NCBI RefSeq assembly: GCF_000210295.1
Contig: NC_026735.1
Location: 259,749-323,748, forward strand
Direction: 5' to 3'
Length of the DNA stretch: 64,000 nucleotides
Source of the DNA: Trypanosoma brucei gambiense DAL972
Taxonomy: Eukaryota > Euglenozoa > Kinetoplastea > Trypanosomatida > Trypanosomatidae
In this document: positions 8,520 through 18,834 of the stretch, in pieces
Numbering within the stretch: the stretch's first letter is position 1
Layout: each line of letters opens with the position of its first letter
Translations under genes and position numbers: made by a program
Notes under the pieces: model-generated
The model's database searches: none
Told to the model about the DNA's origin: nothing
The model's input: the letters and a program-made list of their open reading frames with translations, nothing else

Positions 8520-11387
8520 ATGCGTGCTTCCAGTGCAAACGCAAGACTGGTTCAGCGACACGAGCGCCAGAAGGCACAGAGTGCTGCGAAAGCATCGTCT
8601 GCCCGGTTTAATGCGAAGCAAAGCCGGTTTCAACTGCGGCAGGAGGAGGCTCAGGTGAGGAATGAAATTCAGAAAGAACCCCTACCGATATCGTCGGCCG
8701 TTACTGCCCCAAACAGAGACCAGACGTCTACGTTTAGCCGATTCGATAGACCCCCAGCACGTGCCTCAACTGCCATGGCGGCAACAACAAACACAACCAC
8801 AACTACCACAGCAACTTTTGGGCTTGCTCCAGTGAGGCGCACAACAAATGCCAACGCCATGGGACATGTCGGCACTCGAACTTCTCGTCGTGCGGCGAGG
8901 TTCCGTCTTGAGGATGCTGAGGGAACTCATTCATCTGCTGTTGGGGATAATAATATGCCGGAGGTTGGTGGTCTTCTTGGGGCGGTTCGCCGTCCTCGTC
9001 AGGCGGAGGTCGACGACGACGCCAGCGGTGATGCCGGGCGGAAGAAAACGCGTGTGGAGAAGTTTCAGGAGGTTATGGCTAATAGTAAGGAGCATCGTGC
9101 CCATCTGCAGCGCGAGCGAGAACAGCGATCCGTCCAAACCAAAGCGATTGATCAGGAGTTTAACAACGTTTTGCACCTCTTGGAGCGCCGGGACAAAGTG
9201 AAGGAGGATCGTGAGGCTTTCAACGCTGCAGGAACGCCTGAGGTTCGGGCCCTTCTGCAGTCTTTTCGCACAAACCATGTGGCGAAAGTGCTCTCCCTGC
9301 GAAGTGACGGGAGCTACACGGTTGCCCCGCTGTCAGCTCCAGGCGAGAAGGCGGCTAAGGTTTCAACTACCACCGCAACTGCTGCCACTTCAGTAACCGC
9401 CGAAGGCACGAAGCAGGAAACCACTTCATTTCTGGACAGCGCAGACATGGAGCTCTTACGCAAGGTGCGCAGCGGTGTGGCAGAGCGGGAAGTTGTGCCG
9501 GGGGCAAAGGAATCTGATATAGCAATGGGTTCAGCTCGTCCAAGTAGGTCTAATGTGGTAGACGAAGAGGCAAATGCGGAAGCAGACGAGTTCGACCGCA
9601 TGATGCAGTCGATGCGACTCGAGACGCGCCGGGCTATTGCCGGTGACCGTACCTTGACAGAAGAAGAGCAAAAGCAGAAATTGTTGGAACAGGAATTACT
9701 TGAGGCAGACCGTGGGGCAATGCCAACTATTTCGCACAATAGGGAGCAGCTTACGCGAGCCGAGTTGTTAAGTCGTGGAGGTGATTTTCCTGAAATGGGA
9801 GATGATGATGGCAGTGTTCCTGAGGGAGAGTTGGAGGACAACCTTGACATTTCAACTGCGTATGACAGTGATGGGGCCTCCCAGCGCAGCGATGATGACG
9901 GTACCGGAAATTACGACGGGAAGGAAGCATATGAAGGAGATGACGTCCATCAAGAGTTGGGAGTGACAGGTGCTGGCGCGGGTGGTTTGGGAGCGTTGGA
10001 GATATTGTTGAGTGAAGTAGAAACTCTTAGCCGTAGTGGCAATGGGACGCGCTCGGCACGTGCTGCACGAGGTGAGGCGTACCATGCATTGCTCATTCGC
10101 TTGTATCGTTATGCACAGAGTCACGTATTACACACCGCGCAAACATTTCGTGCGCTTCTTATCGAGGCTCAGCGCTCATTTCTTCGGCATGGAAGTCTTG
10201 ATCGCGCTACGCTACTTCTACTCCACACGACTTCCCGGATATTTCCCATGACAGACTATCGCCACGCCGTCACTACGCCATTTTTTATATTTCTGTGCTC
10301 CACGCTATTGCAGATGAAGCTGAAGACGGTTGCTCAGGCGCGCGATTATGCGGTGCTTGCCGGCCTTCTTTGTAGTTGCATGCTGCAGGGCGGCAAATTC
10401 TGCGCGGAGGCGATCATAGCACCACTTAATCTTATTGCACTCCAAGTGCCGCGGAGTGTATTGGAACCAGCGCGCCTGCAGGGAATATGCGTGCCATTCC
10501 CTTTAGTTGGACGAGGGGATACGGAGGTGGCGTTGTTACTGACGAATGAGAAGGAGAGTTTATCAGCTCCCACTGCACACGACGGTGATGACAGTGTTAA
10601 GGAAGGTGACGGCACCGCTGAGGCCAAAGCCGCAAATAATGAAGAAGATGTGGATGAACCGCTATTGGAAGGTACACTTGCCGTCCTTGAGACAGATATA
10701 AGCGCAGAGCGCATTGTGCGGTACGCCTACAGGCTACTGTCGGTTCAAGCGGATGCTCTGCGTAATGTGCCCGCATTCGAGTACTGTTTGGCTGCTCCTT
10801 TCAGAGCTCTGCACGAGCGCCTCACGGCTGCTGCAATTACATCGACCGCAAAGCGTGGTAAGGGCAAATCATCTTCTGACAGCAAGGTTATGGCATGTTG
10901 GAAGCCGTCACCACTTGTGCAAGCTGACCACGAAGCACTTCTAGAGAAACTAACGCAGTTCACTTCTGATGCACGGAACCGTCGCACGCCTCTCGCTATG
11001 CGGAACTTTCGTCCACGTCCCATTCGTCAGTTTGATCCGCTGCTGCACGAACGTGAGGATATTGGCGGCGACGCCAACATGTCGACTTCTGTTTTGAAGA
11101 GTGAAGTGCGTCAGATGAAACGGGAGCTTCGGGAAGACAGAAAACGTGTCGTGCGGCACCTGCAAGCGGAAGCAAATGTGGAACGAAGACAACGGGAGCG
11201 TGCGGCGGCTGAAGTGGAGGCGCAGCGCGAGCGCAAATACCGGGAGCTTATGGGATCGCTACAGGCACAACAACATATAATGAAAACTGTCGATGGACTT
11301 CAGGCGAAGGCGCGGTCGAAGAAACGGCGAAGCATCTCCGGCCTTCCCGGAAAAGCGGAGGACAATACCGATGGTGGAGGCGCGTGA
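8520..11387 (+). CDS. NOP14: Nucleolar protein NOP14 (UTP2), SSU processome
   Basis: A 955-residue, highly charged protein. NOP14 belongs to the U3-containing small-subunit processome and is needed for 18S rRNA maturation and 40S assembly in the nucleolus. Family blocks occur in the right order: a basic N-terminus; the KKTRVEKFQEVMANSKEHR block (about 175-195) followed by IDQEFNNVLHLL; the EFDRMMQSMRLETRR...EEEQ block near 355-380; an acidic stretch with SDDDGTGN; a long helical central part (about 500-800); and a C-terminal basic helix (QMKRELREDRKRVVRHL, near 863-880) like the KRELKRE-type tail of NOP14. The N-terminal part carries Thr/Ala low-complexity inserts. The ATG at 8520 is the first in frame after the acceptor AG at 8476-8477; upstream codons begin with TTG. 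Confidence 0.85.
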   Translation: MRASSANARLVQRHERQKAQSAAKASSARFNAKQSRFQLRQEEAQVRNEIQKEPLPISSAVTAPNRDQTSTFSRFDRPPARASTAMAATTNTTTTTTATFGLAPVRRTTNANAMGHVGTRTSRRAARFRLEDAEGTHSSAVGDNNMPEVGGLLGAVRRPRQAEVDDDASGDAGRKKTRVEKFQEVMANSKEHRAHLQREREQRSVQTKAIDQEFNNVLHLLERRDKVKEDREAFNAAGTPEVRALLQSFRTNHVAKVLSLRSDGSYTVAPLSAPGEKAAKVSTTTATAATSVTAEGTKQETTSFLDSADMELLRKVRSGVAEREVVPGAKESDIAMGSARPSRSNVVDEEANAEADEFDRMMQSMRLETRRAIAGDRTLTEEEQKQKLLEQELLEADRGAMPTISHNREQLTRAELLSRGGDFPEMGDDDGSVPEGELEDNLDISTAYDSDGASQRSDDDGTGNYDGKEAYEGDDVHQELGVTGAGAGGLGALEILLSEVETLSRSGNGTRSARAARGEAYHALLIRLYRYAQSHVLHTAQTFRALLIEAQRSFLRHGSLDRATLLLLHTTSRIFPMTDYRHAVTTPFFIFLCSTLLQMKLKTVAQARDYAVLAGLLCSCMLQGGKFCAEAIIAPLNLIALQVPRSVLEPARLQGICVPFPLVGRGDTEVALLLTNEKESLSAPTAHDGDDSVKEGDGTAEAKAANNEEDVDEPLLEGTLAVLETDISAERIVRYAYRLLSVQADALRNVPAFEYCLAAPFRALHERLTAAAITSTAKRGKGKSSSDSKVMACWKPSPLVQADHEALLEKLTQFTSDARNRRTPLAMRNFRPRPIRQFDPLLHEREDIGGDANMSTSVLKSEVRQMKRELREDRKRVVRHLQAEANVERRQRERAAAEVEAQRERKYRELMGSLQAQQHIMKTVDGLQAKARSKKRRSISGLPGKAEDNTDGGGA

Positions 11388-11922
11388 TGATGCGTTGGGA
11401 GGCATTTGTCGGGCGCAAACGAATTTGTTTTGTTTTTTTTGTTCCCCTTTTCTTTTTCTTTTTCTTTTTTTAAAGAGTGGAAGCGCATACGTATGAGTGT
11501 GTGACATACGCGGCTACAGATGGGGAGCGCATGTCTTGTGTTGAGGTTCATGAAGGGCGCAGTTCTGAAAGCTATGGTTCGTGCAGCGCGGCGAAAACCT
11601 TCCTTTGCTTCTTCCTGAGGACTGAGAGAAGCGATGGGGTTATATTAAGGAATGCGTTGTTAAAATTTTTCTTTTTGTCGGGTAAGATACGCTTTTAGTA
11701 TATAAACACAAGTTATTGTGGTGATAATAATACATATTGTTTTGTTTGTCTCTATATGGCGGGCTGGGCGTTTTTTTCACTTCCACTGCGCTCGGTGGTG
11801 TCAAGCTCGTAAACGCATGATGCTTCATTTCTGTTACACTTCTTTTTTTTTCTTTTTAAATCTCTTTTTCTTCTCGTTAAAAGAAAAGGAAGGGATCGTT
11901 CAGCACGTGAAAGGAGAGTGTG
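11388..11922 (+). other. Intergenic region, no gene seen
   Basis: It holds (CTTTTT)n at 11445-11472, AT-rich sequence, and a TC-rich tract (about 11838-11875) followed by AG sites near 11881, the likely acceptor for the carrier gene. The open frames present have no conserved features. Confidence 0.55.
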
Positions 11923-12861
11923 ATGTCATCCGAACACGCAGCGGTGGTAGGGTCGAGAAAAACCAGCTCCCGAGCAACTGCAGCTGGTATTGCTGGTGTG
12001 ATGGAGATTGGCCTCTTTCATCCTTTTGACACGGTGGCGAAACGCCTGATGAGTCACCACGGCCCTATTCTTTGCAGACCTATTAGCGCTAGTTTTTGTA
12101 CGGTTAACGAAATTATCTTCCGTGCTAAGGCACATGCCAGTGCATGGGAGAAATTATTATATTTATATCCCGGTTCCACATATGCTGTGGGTTATAAGGT
12201 GTTGCAACGTGTGTACAAACTCGCTGGGCAACCCATCGTGCGTGATCATCTTAAATGCCATTATGACCGGGGTTTCGATAATGTTTTTGGACGTCACAGT
12301 CGTCTCGCAATGGAGGCTGTTGCAGGAAGTATTGTTGGTGGTGGTGAAGTGTTATTATTGCCACTGGATCGACTGAAGGTGTTGAGCCAAACAAATGAAT
12401 CGGCGCTGGGGCGTGGCGTTGTGGAGTTGGTGCGACGTGAAGGTGTACGAGGAATGTACGCTGGCACATTAGTGACTGCAATGCGCAATGTGCCCGGCAC
12501 CTTTTGTCTTTTCGGTGGCGCCGCCTTCACGAAGGAGTCCATATTTCGACTGGAAGACTTTAGTAAGGCGAGCTTCTTCCAAAACATGTGTGCATCTGGC
12601 GTGGGTGCTTGTTTAGCAATTGCAGTAACAAATCCCATGGATGTTATTAAGACACGTGTGCAGAATAAAGATCCGGGCTCAACGCTTACGGGACTGGTAG
12701 TGTTCCGGAAGTTGCTGCGCGAGGAGGGACTCACCGCTCTGGCAAAGGGGATAACACCAAAGATAATTGCCTCAGCACCAAAGCTTGTATTTGCATACAG
12801 CATGACGGAGTTTTTGCTTCAACTACTGGAGGGGGAAAAAAGAGGGGTGGTTCGGCATTAA
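11923..12861 (+). CDS. GGC1: Mitochondrial GTP/GDP carrier (GGC1-like), mitochondrial carrier family
   Basis: A 312-residue mitochondrial carrier. It shows the three PX[DE]XX[KR] signatures that end odd-numbered helices: PFDTVAK at 34-40, PLDRLK at 147-152 and PMDVIK at 238-243, the last in the order N-P-M-D-V-I-K-T-R. Specificity for guanine nucleotides is suggested by segments that resemble fungal GGC1 beyond the shared carrier motifs: AGVMEIGLFHP, RLMSHHGP, YPGSTYAVGYKVLQRVY, and HYDRGFDNVFG. Such carriers import GTP into the matrix in exchange for GDP. The start is the ATG at 11923; the codon just before is GTG, so a longer frame is not credible. There is no cleavable presequence, as usual for the family. 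Substrate assignment is by similarity to remembered yeast sequence. Confidence 0.87.
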   Translation: MSSEHAAVVGSRKTSSRATAAGIAGVMEIGLFHPFDTVAKRLMSHHGPILCRPISASFCTVNEIIFRAKAHASAWEKLLYLYPGSTYAVGYKVLQRVYKLAGQPIVRDHLKCHYDRGFDNVFGRHSRLAMEAVAGSIVGGGEVLLLPLDRLKVLSQTNESALGRGVVELVRREGVRGMYAGTLVTAMRNVPGTFCLFGGAAFTKESIFRLEDFSKASFFQNMCASGVGACLAIAVTNPMDVIKTRVQNKDPGSTLTGLVVFRKLLREEGLTALAKGITPKIIASAPKLVFAYSMTEFLLQLLEGEKRGVVRH

Positions 12862-13058
12862 AATTGGAAAGTTATAAGAGGATCAAGTCATGTGATACGA
12901 CTCAATGAAGAGTTCTTCACCGTTCTTTTTCTTCTTTCTTTCTTTTTTTCATCTCCACATCTAATTCCTTTGTTCTGTTACCTTATCGAATTAAAAATAA
13001 AATAAAATAAACCGGTTTATAAATATGAGAAAATTGGCATGTAGGTATGCAGACACAG

Positions 13059-13091
<33 letters not shown>

Positions 13092-15117
13092 CGAATGATA
13101 ATTTATAATGGTGCATATGTATATGCATATGCACATTTTCACAGATACGAATCTTACATTGAGGATTAATTAAGGGGCACCGAACAACAATAAGCAGGGA
13201 GGGAAGGGAAGAGAGAAGGAGAATAATGAGGAGAATGTTACCTAAGAGAGGGAATAGAGCGTCAAAAACAAAACAAAACAAAAGAACAACAACAACAACA
13301 AAAAAAATCAAAAAATTTAAAAAAAGGGGAGGGAGGGGGTACGTTAATTTGGATTGCGTGGAATGAGGGTTGATATTTTTGTGCAGGTGAATGTTGTGTT
13401 GAATTGGTGGTTGGCGGTGCTGTTCCGTAGTCGGCCAGAAATATATTTGTTTTTTTAAAACACGTTAATCGTATTGGTGTGGAATGCGTGTCAATGTTGT
13501 TGTCCATGGGAAGGGGAGGCCGGGGGAAAAATATAAATATGTAAATAAAATACAGCCGAAGTTTCCGCATTTGCCGAGACATGACCAACTTCACGTCGCT
13601 TACGGCCATACGCTTGTTTGTATGGAGGAATGCGAGTTTATTGCTTTTTATCCCCCATCCTTTCGAATTTTATTTTCCCGTTATTACTCCATTTTATATT
13701 TATTATTTGTTTACTCGCGGAGTGGTGAGTACAGGAGGTCGCTGCGAATGAGTTCCCTTCGTTTTGATTTGTTTTGTTTCTTTTTCTTTCCCCCCTTCGT
13801 GTAATCAACCGTCGTAACACTCCACATTGAACTTTATTTTCTCCACTAATCTTCTCGTCCACCTGTGCCATCCCTTCCTTTATAAATATATATATTTGTT
13901 TTAAGTTTCCTTCGTTTTTTTCACTTCTTTTCCCCGCGGCCGTTGAACCATGTCTCTTTCCTTCTCATGTCGCTCTCTTATTTATATCTCCTTTTTTTTA
14001 AAAAAAAAAGAGAGATCCCTCGTTTCTTTAACTGACACACGTACATGTTGAACCGTAGCGCCTCCGCCTTTTTTGTTTTTATTTTTGTTTACACTCTCCA
14101 TGTTCACTTTGAGGAGACGAAAAACAAACAAATGAACAAACAAAAAGTGTTGGATGATGAGAGGTAATATAATCGTCAGAACACAAATGTTTCTTTATGA
14201 CTGTAGTTGCTGATGATGTGAGGCGAAGGGTAAGCATGATGAAAGTTGATGTTTATTTTATTGTATATATGTTTTTTTTTCTGTTGTATTTGTGTTTCTG
14301 TTGGGCGAGTGTTTTCCATTCGTTTCCCTTTTGTTAAGGCTACGGTTTCTCTTACTTTTGTGAAGTTAAAAAAAAAAAAGGACAACAAAAAAGACGGAGA
14401 ATAAAAAGAGAAGCTGCGGGAATGAAACGAGACATGTGCGAAGAGAAAATGAAAGAAGGGACGACTGGCGGTGGCGGTTGTGGCGGGGGGGGGAAAGTTG
14501 AGTCAATTCGGTATCTCTAACTGCCTCGAATGGGAGTGACTTTATTTCTCGTCACGTCGCAGCTTCACGTGTATTTTTTTTTTTTGAAATTTATCTTTGT
14601 ATCGTCTGTTTCGACTGCCGCGTAAAGTGATTTGTTTTTCCTCGTTTTGCATAGGGGAGCGAGTCGGAGCGTAAAAGAAAAATACACGAGCGCGAAGGGG
14701 GAACGTGTCAGGTTTGACAGTTTTACCGACTGCCACAGTTTGGCATGCGTGTCCCCTTGTGGTTCTCTGAGGGTTGATGGAAACTTGCGGGAAATAAAAG
14801 TTATAGCAATGAAAGGGGCAATACTCCGGAGAAGAGGGGAATGGCGTTTTTGTTTGGAGGAGATGATAAGGTTCTGCTCAAAAATGTATGTGTGGGCGTG
14901 TATATATATATGTCTTTGTGTGTCTGTGTGTCTGTTGTTAGGAAACCTATTCGTCTACTCTGCACCTCCAGCCTCCCGTTAATGCTTTCAGTAGCAAGCT
15001 TTGCAGCGTGTCTTTACGCGCTTCATCGTTATGTCTTTTAGTTCACTTCTATTTTCTTATTTCTCACTTGCTTTTGACACATTAGGGTTCGCTTAGAGTA
15101 GGCGGAGGGTTCTGCAC
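12862..15117 (+). other. Gene-poor spacer of about 2.3 kb
   Basis: It holds an (AT)n tract at 13061-13087, A-rich and AC-repeat segments (13265-13325), alternating homopolymers, and CT-rich tracts. Candidate ORFs at 13484-13804 and 14632-14982 have low-complexity content; the second starts only with TTG. A pyrimidine stretch at about 15044-15075 followed by AG at 15084-15085 is the likely acceptor for RPC3, 33 nt upstream of its ATG. The gap is long for this compact genome, but I see nothing in it that I can name. Confidence 0.55.
13061..13087. repeat. (AT)n microsatellite
   Basis: About 13 AT units in the spacer after the GGC1-like gene. Confidence 0.95.
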
Positions 15118-16809
15118 ATGCCACGGCGTGCTGAGGCCCTGGGGGCACTCAATCCACAGCAGCAACAACAAATTATCCATGATGAGCACCCACGTATGAT
15201 CGGAGTGCAGAATGAGCTGCTGGAAACTAGTGTTAGCGAACAACTCAGCCCTCTTGCAGGATTCCTCGTGCGAACACTCAACCGTTGTGGTCCTCTCACG
15301 CTGAAAGCTCTCGCTGAAGCTGTCAGGCAGGAACCCTTCGGAAACCCCTTGAGGAGTAGCAAAGGTGGCGGCGCAAGTGTTAGCGGCGGCAGCGTGAATG
15401 AGGCGGTGAAGCAGGTAAGCAGCCCGATCCCGCTTCCCGTGACCGCACCAAGTGATATTGTAACCGATGCAGCTATCAAAGAGATCATGACACGGTTGCT
15501 GTTGCACCGCGTTGTGCAACATGACCCGTCTTCCAGTACTTATAGCGTGGCACTGGGATACGGATTATTTCTGCGCACCCTCTTCCCTGTTGTTGTGCAG
15601 TTTTTTCAACGGAACTTCGGAGAGACGGGTGTGACAATTTTAATGGTGTTTTATCAGCTTGCCGTTGTACCATGGGAGGCAGCTCTGCGACTAGCAACCG
15701 AGCGTCGGCCAGCGCTTGGCGAGGCACTTCGTCATTGTGCGCGGGAGATGGAAAAACTGGGTCTTATTGAATTTCTTCCAGATAAATTGCCGGGACAAGC
15801 TGCAACGGCATCCCCATCTAATGCCGGTTCGGGGACGCGTATAGAGGGGCCTGGGGAAACGGTTGCAGCGGACGCTTGTCTGCAGGAACTTTGCCGGTTA
15901 CACGTTCCTAACATTCTCTTTGAGATGCTCCGTGACGCCATCCATCGCCACCTTCTTGCCGAGCGGTTCGCCGATGGCAGCGGGTCAAACGGTGGTGGCA
16001 GTGTGGCCTCAGCCATTGTTGAAGCCTTTACCGCTTCTGCGCGCTGCCGTCGGTTTAGTGAACGCGTGTCCGGCTTTCCAGCGGCTCGTCCCCCAAGTAG
16101 CGCATCAATGCCGCTTCGTGCACTTTTGCGTGAGGTACCACACCCCGAGCCCACTGTGACGGAGGTATTAAACCGTATGTGCCGCGCAGAGGGCGATAAC
16201 ATAATGAGCTGTGGTGGCGGTGCAGGTGTAGATGCACTGGAAGGACCATACCGCTTTCGGTATGATGCGGCTGTGGAGGCCATGCAACGGGACTGTTGTG
16301 AGCGGATGGTGTTCGCGCGCCACGGTGTGCTTGGTGTGCGGTTGATCAAGTTGCTTCTTCAGCACCACCACATGGAGGATCGTATGTTAGCTGAGGAGGC
16401 CATAGCGACACTCCCCCGCACGCGAGAGGTGCTTCATGCGATGATGCGTGACGGGTATGTGCGTCAGCAGGAGGTACCTAAGACAAGTACATTGACTGAC
16501 CGGCTTCCAAAGAACTCTATTTTCCTTTGGGGATGTAACATGGAGAGTGACCTCCTGCCCACTGTACGGCTGCAAGTGGCAATGGCATTACGACTAACGA
16601 TAACACGGCTCGCGATGGAACGAAATAATGGTGTGGGTCCCGGCACAGCAATGCCAACTCCAATGAACATCGTGGCATCTGCTACCGCTACCATAAACGG
16701 TGATGTTCATCCAACCGGTGGTTCTTATGAAAGCAAACACGCAGTTGCGGCCCTGGAGAGCAGTGCAACGGCGTTGATGGACATGATGCTAGTTTTGGAC
16801 TTTTACTAA
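15118..16809 (+). CDS. RPC3: RNA polymerase III subunit RPC3 (RPC82/RPC62)
   Basis: A 563-residue protein matching the RPC82 winged-helix subunit, part of the Pol III-specific RPC3-RPC6-RPC7 subcomplex that binds initiation factors and helps open tRNA and 5S promoters. Support comes mainly from the C-terminal half: an RYDAAVEAMQRDCCERMV segment, HGVLGVRLIKLLLQHHHMEDRMLAE (the extended winged-helix RxxRLLLxxxxLEqkqva pattern), then LPRTREVLHAMMRDGYVRQQEVPKT, which matches the conserved block with invariant QE(I/V)PK, and finally a helix plus the terminal LVLDFY. Residues about 85-115 and 230-250 are Gly/Ser-rich inserts relative to fungal proteins. The start is the ATG at 15118 with a good acceptor just upstream. 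The N-terminal domains are diverged, so the call rests on the C-terminal blocks. Confidence 0.8.
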   Translation: MPRRAEALGALNPQQQQQIIHDEHPRMIGVQNELLETSVSEQLSPLAGFLVRTLNRCGPLTLKALAEAVRQEPFGNPLRSSKGGGASVSGGSVNEAVKQVSSPIPLPVTAPSDIVTDAAIKEIMTRLLLHRVVQHDPSSSTYSVALGYGLFLRTLFPVVVQFFQRNFGETGVTILMVFYQLAVVPWEAALRLATERRPALGEALRHCAREMEKLGLIEFLPDKLPGQAATASPSNAGSGTRIEGPGETVAADACLQELCRLHVPNILFEMLRDAIHRHLLAERFADGSGSNGGGSVASAIVEAFTASARCRRFSERVSGFPAARPPSSASMPLRALLREVPHPEPTVTEVLNRMCRAEGDNIMSCGGGAGVDALEGPYRFRYDAAVEAMQRDCCERMVFARHGVLGVRLIKLLLQHHHMEDRMLAEEAIATLPRTREVLHAMMRDGYVRQQEVPKTSTLTDRLPKNSIFLWGCNMESDLLPTVRLQVAMALRLTITRLAMERNNGVGPGTAMPTPMNIVASATATINGDVHPTGGSYESKHAVAALESSATALMDMMLVLDFY

Positions 16810-17050
16810 AGTGTGTTGGGAGGGTGTCCACTCACGGGTTCGTATTTAACTAGGACTCCGTCTATCAGGTGCCGGCTGTCCTCGTTACGGAAATGCTTGC
16901 AGCTGATTGTTACTGCTTCATCGACTCCCTTATCACGTGTTTTTTTCTTTTTTTCTTTGTTTTTCTAAACACTGCCGGCGCTACAAACTTCGGCTCTTGA
17001 CTTATAGTTAAGTAGTGTTGGATACATTTCGTTTCTTTTGAATCCACGAA

Positions 17051-18307
17051 ATGAATTACACTGCGGCCCGCAAGCTGCAGGAGAGGAAGCAACGGAGAGA
17101 AGAGAAGAGGAGAGCACTCTCGCTAGTGTACGCACAACTTCAGGCAATAATAGAAGCTGGCCGTGGTAGTAAAGATGATGAAGATGAGGAGGCATCAGAA
17201 GCGCCAAGCGTGTCCATGCAGCAGAACAACATTGTTCTGACGGCCACCACCAACGTGACGGGTGGACTTGGCCGACCTACGGCGTCTGCTATGAGGAGGT
17301 ACACCAACAAAGACCGCCGCCTCCCGACAATTTTCCAGGAGCAGCGGCAGACCACCCACAACATTGACCTGTTGTGTACTGAACTCAAGGGCCAAATATC
17401 AAAGATGGAGGGGGAGTTTGGCCGCCGTCGCAGGGCGCTTCAGGGCTCTCCGCTCGGTGACGTTCGAAACCGATTGGTATCAAGATCCAGGACACCTCTT
17501 ACAACTACACAGCTGCAGAAATACAAAGGAAGAAGCGATTCGCCTCAGGATGGGGATGTTAGTGGTGGCGAAGGTAATGACGGTAACAGTGGAGGAGTTG
17601 AGACCGGACCCCGACGCGGTGATATTGAGCGCGTGCGTGTTGCTGCTGCAGATGAGGGTTTACGAGATGATCAGTCCGTCTCTGATTACGCTGCAGAACC
17701 CGACATCCCAATGTACTCTCCGGGGCGTACCCTCCGTGACGAGGTGGAGGCGATGGATGATTCCATTAAGAAGGTGAGCCAATGCATGGCCTCCATGATG
17801 TTATTAGAGGAGATGGATTCAGGCAACCCCTGGTGGGAATCTGCTATGCTTGTCCGAGAGATGAAGGCGTGCAACATTCGTGCAAATTATCATGTTCGTT
17901 GCGTGTTGAAGTGGATCGTTCGTGCGCAGGAACACTTTCTTCTGGAGGCAGTCTCTAAGAATAGCCAATCGGCTCGTTGTAGCGAAGAGATGGTGTATAT
18001 GCGCGAGCAGGTGGGCCTATTTTCCCAGCGAATCGAACAGAGTAGGAAACTTCTGACGGAGGTGGAGGCTGAAATTGCGAACTTAAAAAGTTCCCTCAAT
18101 GAGGCTACTGTGATGCGGAATGAGCTACTAGAACAATTGTTGAAGGAGGCCTGCGAGTCTAATATGTTACCGCCGGGATCCACAAATCTGCAGTCCGCGG
18201 AATTGGTGATGCTATTGGAGTATGTTATGTGGCCAGTATCTCTGCTCTCAGATGTGGAACGTGTCAAGGCTTGGGTTCAATCTCAGGACACTCAGTTGGA
18301 TGTATAG
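17051..18307 (+). CDS. Unrecognised coiled-coil protein
   Basis: A 418-residue protein with a basic, helical N-terminus (KLQERKQRREEKRR, about 8-21), an acidic stretch (KDDEDEEASE), a polar disordered middle with many Arg and Ser, and a coiled coil in the C-terminal third (around EQSRKLLTEVEAEIANLKSSLNEATVMRNELLEQLL). It ends with a hydrophobic helix (LVMLLEYVMWPVSLL) and an acidic tail. No transmembrane segment or enzymatic motif is evident. It lies 241 bp after RPC3, with the pyrimidine run 16937-16968 and an AG near 17007 as the probable acceptor. It may be a cytoskeletal or flagellar protein given the coiled coil, but that is only a guess. Confidence 0.75.
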   Translation: MNYTAARKLQERKQRREEKRRALSLVYAQLQAIIEAGRGSKDDEDEEASEAPSVSMQQNNIVLTATTNVTGGLGRPTASAMRRYTNKDRRLPTIFQEQRQTTHNIDLLCTELKGQISKMEGEFGRRRRALQGSPLGDVRNRLVSRSRTPLTTTQLQKYKGRSDSPQDGDVSGGEGNDGNSGGVETGPRRGDIERVRVAAADEGLRDDQSVSDYAAEPDIPMYSPGRTLRDEVEAMDDSIKKVSQCMASMMLLEEMDSGNPWWESAMLVREMKACNIRANYHVRCVLKWIVRAQEHFLLEAVSKNSQSARCSEEMVYMREQVGLFSQRIEQSRKLLTEVEAEIANLKSSLNEATVMRNELLEQLLKEACESNMLPPGSTNLQSAELVMLLEYVMWPVSLLSDVERVKAWVQSQDTQLDV

Positions 18308-18834
18308 ACAGCAATATTCAAATGTTGAGGTGAGTTCGCAAAAAAGCCGTGTTTCAGCGGCTAATAAACTTCACCAAATGCGCCCGGTGTTATCTGTCTT
18401 TCACAACTGTGCGTATTTACACGTGTGTACTTTATTTTGCCCTTTCCTTCTCCCTTCGCAGGGAGTCCGGGAGAGCTTTTCACCCTATGAGCAGCTAAAT
18501 TATGTACTTCCTGTGCTTCTCATAGCGGATGGGATCTGTTCGCGACAAGCGTGTAGGGTACGTTTTGTCTTCCTGCTGGCAGCTTTTACCCCAAATTCCT
18601 CCGTCTTTCCCCTTCCTTCGCATTTACACATGTGCTTTCTACTTTTTTTTTTTGCTTTTCGCACTTTCCTGATGCTTCTGTTTTAATTAAACCAACTTTG
18701 TTGGCACGATTGCTAGGAGTTTACATCAGTACGGTGCAAACGGTGCGCGGGTGTGGTAGCACCTTGTTTCAGAAATAGTTTTCCTCTAGAAAACTGGGAC
18801 AAACACATTCTTCCTATCCATACAAAATCACAGA
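18308..18834 (+). other. Intergenic region
   Basis: It contains CT-rich tracts (18434-18462, 18600-18620), a T run at 18641-18652, and the tract TTTTCCTCTAG (18778-18789) near the CFAP58 start. An ORF running across 18222-18686 overlaps the end of the previous gene in another frame and looks spurious. Confidence 0.55.

Noticed and set aside
13484..13804. 106-codon + ORF in the spacer after the carrier gene
   Set aside because: It has an ATG start but ends in poly-Phe and matches no family; it lies in a repetitive spacer.
14632..14982. 116-codon + ORF
   Set aside because: There is no ATG at its start, and its latter part is encoded by TG-rich repeats.
18222..18686. 154-codon + ORF
   Set aside because: It overlaps the end of the 418-codon gene in another frame and continues through CT-rich spacer; no protein-like features.
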